Positions 6,771 through 8,772 of a stretch of DNA of 8,772 nucleotides are shown one piece after another. The stretch's first letter is position 1, and each line of letters opens with the position of its first letter. The notes beneath the pieces were generated by a model. It ran no database searches. It was not told where the DNA came from and was given only the letters and a program-made list of their open reading frames with translations. Made by a program: the position numbers and the translations under genes. Source of the stretch: Verrucomicrobiales bacterium (GTDB lineage: Bacteria > Verrucomicrobiota > Verrucomicrobiae > Limisphaerales > UBA1100); contig PBLV01000012.1 of assembly GCA_002721895.1 (NCBI GenBank), positions 1 to 8,772 of the forward strand, written 5' to 3'.

Positions 6771-8294
6771 CTAAAGCTCCGGCTCTTTCCATTGCGGGAT
6801 GCCGCCGGCTTTCATTTGCTCGGCGTACCACACGTGGAAGGGGCGGGTTTTGGACATCGGCACGCCTTCATTGACCATCAGCGGGCGGGCTTCTTTCCAA
6901 AACTTCGCGTAGGCGGCGCGCATTTTGGCGGCGACTTCGGGGTGTTGCTCGATGACGTTGGTGGTTTGGGCCGGGTCCTTGCTCATGTCAAAGAGCGCGT
7001 CCTTGGGCGAGATGCCCTCCTTGCGTTGGCGTTCGGAAACGCTGATGGCCGTGCCGCCGCCGACGAACCGCCAGCGTTCGCTGCGCACGGCATAGTTTTT
7101 CCACTGATGCGTGTTCGGATCCGTGCCGGTGGCCCAGCGGCCTTTGTGGGTAAACAAAAAGCGATCCGCGAGCGCCTTCTTTTCGCCGGTGAGCAATGGC
7201 AGAAAACTGCGGCCTTCGACCTGGCCTTTGGGCAGCGTCTTGATGCCGGCGATTTCGGCGAAGGTGGGCAGCACATCGAGGTGCGCGCTGAGCGTGGCGA
7301 TGTCGCGGCCGGCTTTCCATTGGCCGTCCCAGCGCACGAGGAAGGGCACCCGCACGCCGCCTTCATCAGCGCTGCCCTTCAGGCCCTTCATGCCGGCATT
7401 GTAAAAAGGGTGCCCCTTGGCCACGGGCTGGCCCGCGCGGCCGGACCCGCCGCCGGTCATGCCGTTGTCGCTCATGAAAATTAAAATCGTGTCTTTAAAT
7501 AGATCCCATTCCTCCAGTTTACCCATCAGGCGGCCCATGTTTTCGTCGATGTTTTCGATCATGCCATAAAAGCCTGCCTGCCGGCCGCCAAAGCCGCGGT
7601 CGGTAAAATATTTTGTGTTCTTCGGCGGCGCAATGAAGGGCCCGTGCGGCGCGTTGGTGGTGATGTACGCAAAGAACGGCGCGTCGCCATCCTTCTTGGC
7701 CTTGATCCAACCCATCGCCGCGGTGAAAAATACATCCGTGCAAAAGCCTTTCGTTTTCACGAATGACCCGTTGTGGCGCACGACCGGATCGAAATATTTG
7801 TTGCCCGGCGCATCGGCGCAACTGCAGCGGTACGCCTGCCCGATGCCGCCCGCGCCGTGGATGAACGCCTCATCAAAGCCACGCTTGTGCGGCTGGTACG
7901 GCTCCTCATCGCCGAGGTGCCATTTGCCAAAAATGCCGCTCGTGTAACCCGCCTGCTTGAGCACCTGCGGCAGCGTGGGCGCCTTGAGTGTCATGCGTTC
8001 GCGCTCGAGGATGGTGTGCGTCACGCCATTCTTCATCGGGTGCCGCCCGGTCATCAACGCCGCCCGCGTCGGCGCGCAAGTCGGGCTCACCATGAAGCGC
8101 GTGAACCGCGTGCTGGTATCGTACAGCTTGTCCAGATGCGGCGTGCGAATCCAAGGATGCCCATGCCGCCCAATCGGCCCGTAACCTTGGTCATCTGTAA
8201 TGACGAGAATGATGTTCGGTTTCTTGGCGTGGGCTTCGAATGAACCACAGAGGACACAGAGGAACACAGAGAGAAAACAGAAAGTGGATCGCAT
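6771..8294 (-). CDS. Exported type I sulfatase, arylsulfatase A-like (sulfatase 3)
   Basis: 507 residues from ATG at 8294. A TTG six codons upstream (8312) is also in frame, but the shared promoter box 35 nt before 8294 and the compact signal peptide favour the ATG. Residues 1-24 are the signal peptide (hydrophobic FCFLSVFLCVLCGSF, cleavage near EAHA). The formylglycine motif is CAPTR with C73 and R77. Other active-site residues are D34-D35 (ITDDQG), K124 and H126 (GKWHLGD), H217 (NAPHGPF), D276-N277 (SDNGM) and K306 (GLKGSADEGGVRVP). A cysteine-containing loop YRCSCADAPG (155-164) could form a disulfide. Exported activity on a sulfated carbohydrate is likely; the exact substrate is unknown. 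The coding sequence of the signal peptide consists of a pyrimidine-rich repeat. Confidence 0.95.
   Translation of the reverse strand: MRSTFCFLSVFLCVLCGSFEAHAKKPNIILVITDDQGYGPIGRHGHPWIRTPHLDKLYDTSTRFTRFMVSPTCAPTRAALMTGRHPMKNGVTHTILERERMTLKAPTLPQVLKQAGYTSGIFGKWHLGDEEPYQPHKRGFDEAFIHGAGGIGQAYRCSCADAPGNKYFDPVVRHNGSFVKTKGFCTDVFFTAAMGWIKAKKDGDAPFFAYITTNAPHGPFIAPPKNTKYFTDRGFGGRQAGFYGMIENIDENMGRLMGKLEEWDLFKDTILIFMSDNGMTGGGSGRAGQPVAKGHPFYNAGMKGLKGSADEGGVRVPFLVRWDGQWKAGRDIATLSAHLDVLPTFAEIAGIKTLPKGQVEGRSFLPLLTGEKKALADRFLFTHKGRWATGTDPNTHQWKNYAVRSERWRFVGGGTAISVSERQRKEGISPKDALFDMSKDPAQTTNVIEQHPEVAAKMRAAYAKFWKEARPLMVNEGVPMSKTRPFHVWYAEQMKAGGIPQWKEPEL
8235..8280. repeat. Low-complexity CACAGAGG-type repeat within the sulfatase 3 signal-peptide codons
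   Basis: The plus strand has ACCACAGAGG, ACACAGAGG and AACACAGAGAG in a row, a set of near-repeats of CACAGAG about 9-11 bp apart. Read on the minus strand as TCTGTG units they encode the hydrophobic SVFLCVLCGSF of the signal peptide. A degraded version with the same protein outcome ([10 protein letters not shown]) is at 3005-3040 in sulfatase 1. From memory, CACAGAGG-type repeats are common between genes in environmental bacterial genomes; this was not checked here. Confidence 0.6.
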
Positions 8295-8330
8295 GCGTCG
8301 GTGATACGGCAAATTGCTGAGTTTGCCAAT
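8295..8330 (-). promoter_or_regulatory. Predicted leaderless promoter of sulfatase 3 with shared ATTGGCAAAC box
   Basis: On the minus strand ATTGGCAAAC lies at 8330-8321. TTGGCA (8329-8324), 17 bp, TATCAC (8306-8301) and CGACGC lead into the ATG at 8294. The -10 and discriminator together resemble those of sulfatase 2 (10 of 12 bases identical). No Shine-Dalgarno sequence is present. Confidence 0.7.
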
Positions 8331-8356
8331 GATTCAAACTCACGCTGAGGCGCGGA

Positions 8357-8391
8357 GGAAAACAAAAATGGGGCAAGGTGGAACTTGCCCC
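8357..8391 (-). terminator. Intrinsic terminator downstream of the cytochrome c peroxidase gene
   Basis: Read on the minus strand, GGGGCAAG, loop TTCCAC, CTTGCCCC (8391-8370) is a perfect 8-bp GC-rich stem, followed at once by ATTTTTGTTTTCC (8369-8357). A stem plus T-run is the classical rho-independent form. It lies 73 bp after the peroxidase stop and before the sulfatase 3 promoter, so it would insulate the two. It is also one half of palindromic element copy 2. Confidence 0.7.
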
Positions 8392-8422
8392 TCTCGGGAG
8401 GGACGAGTTCCACCTCGTTCCC
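8370..8422. repeat. Double-palindrome intergenic element, copy 2
   Basis: Two palindromic units stand side by side: GGGGCAAG, loop GTGGAA, CTTGCCCC at 8370-8391, and GGGACGAG, loop TTCCAC, CTCGTTCCC at 8400-8422 (imperfect). The two halves also pair with each other: 8370-8385 against 8406-8422 at 13 of 16 positions. The same two kinds of unit form copy 1 at 3104-3163, but with the loops exchanged. Imperfect 12-bp inverted arms flank this copy (8347-8358 and 8440-8451, core CGCGGAGG/CCTCCGCG, 10 of 12 matching), suggesting a larger composite or MITE-like unit. Confidence 0.8.
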
Positions 8423-8464
8423 TTTATCAAATCTCTGCGCCTCCGCGTTTCCGCGCGAGAATAA

Positions 8465-8772
8465 TCACTTCCCCGGAAACGCCTTGGGCGGCGCAGCGAC
8501 GGCTTTGGGGAGTTTGCCGGTCAGGGAGCGCAGGAAGGCGACGATGTCGGCGCGATCCTGCTTGGTGAGATCCTTGCCGAGCTGATACACGGCCATGCGC
8601 TGCACGGCGTCGTCGAGCTTGGTTGAGGAGCCGTCATGAAAGTACGGGCCCGTTTTGGCGATGTTGCGCAGGCTCGGCACTTTGAAGAACATTTTGTCCG
8701 CTTCCTTTTTGGTGAGATCAAACCGTCCCTGATCCTTTTGGTTCGGCCACGCCTTTTTCACGCCGAGTTTTT
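8465..8772 (-). CDS. Di-heme cytochrome c peroxidase (CcpA/MauG family), C-terminal part
   Basis: About 102 C-terminal residues are visible; the frame is open to the right edge (KLG before the possible GTG at 8761), so the start and the heme-binding CxxCH motifs lie outside. The segment GRFDLTKKEADKMFFKVP followed by SLRNIAKTGPYFHDGS, then AVQRMAVYQLG and DIVAFLRSLTG, is the characteristic end of the second cytochrome domain of bacterial di-heme peroxidases. Such periplasmic enzymes reduce hydrogen peroxide or carry out related oxidations. The tail after LTGKLP (KAVAAPPKAFPGK) is short and proline-rich. It is on the same strand as sulfatase 3 but separated by a likely terminator and a promoter, so it probably belongs to another transcript. 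Confidence 0.92.
   Translation of the reverse strand, partial: KLGVKKAWPNQKDQGRFDLTKKEADKMFFKVPSLRNIAKTGPYFHDGSSTKLDDAVQRMAVYQLGKDLTKQDRADIVAFLRSLTGKLPKAVAAPPKAFPGK

Noticed and set aside
1..8772. CRISPR array, rRNA, or complete insertion sequence
   Set aside because: No regularly spaced direct repeats, no rRNA-like stretch and no transposase reading frame were seen in the window.

Overview
The window looks like chromosomal DNA of a heterotrophic, probably aquatic member of the Planctomycetota-Verrucomicrobiota-Chlamydiota group, most likely Verrucomicrobiota. This is inferred from gene content and style: three divergent exported type I sulfatases within 7 kb, a di-heme cytochrome c peroxidase, two type II toxin-antitoxin (TA) pairs, high G+C, almost no Shine-Dalgarno sequences and short dispersed palindromes between genes. 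No marker gene fixes the phylum.

Almost everything is read on the minus strand. From right to left: the C-terminal end of a cytochrome c peroxidase (runs off the right edge); a palindromic repeat with a terminator; sulfatase 3; a RelE/ParE-type TA pair on the plus strand; sulfatase 2; an orphan lipoprotein; a VapBC-type TA pair; a second palindromic repeat; sulfatase 1, whose stop overlaps the start of a LysR-type regulator; and an NAD(P)-dependent beta-hydroxyacid dehydrogenase (runs off the left edge). The plus-strand TA pair is the only gene pair of opposite orientation. Its promoter lies back to back with that of sulfatase 2, and its toxin stop codon directly abuts the stop codon of sulfatase 3.

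The main discovery is in the short spaces. All three sulfatase genes carry the identical decamer ATTGGCAAAC (coding strand), with the T of TTGGCA exactly 35 nt before the chosen start codon. A -10-like hexamer follows at the same place, ending 6 nt before the start. The vapB gene has the same 35-nt geometry with a near-consensus promoter (TTGACT, 17 bp, TATATT), and the other antitoxin gene has a 34-nt version. Transcription from these promoters would begin at or next to the start codon, giving leaderless mRNAs. The sulfatases are not close copies of one another, so the shared box looks like a small co-regulated sulfatase regulon, possibly with the linked LysR protein involved.

The second point of interest is a modular double palindrome (arms GGGGCAAG/CTTGCCCC and GGGACGAG/CTCGYCCC, with loops TTCCAC or GTGGAA) lying just upstream of sulfatases 1 and 3. 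In addition, the signal-peptide codons of sulfatases 1 and 3 are made from a low-complexity pyrimidine-rich repeat.

Functionally, the secreted sulfatases would remove sulfate from polysaccharides or related sulfated substrates outside the cytoplasm. The dehydrogenase may act on a small hydroxyacid derived from such substrates. No sulfatase-maturation enzyme, transporter or glycoside hydrolase is visible.
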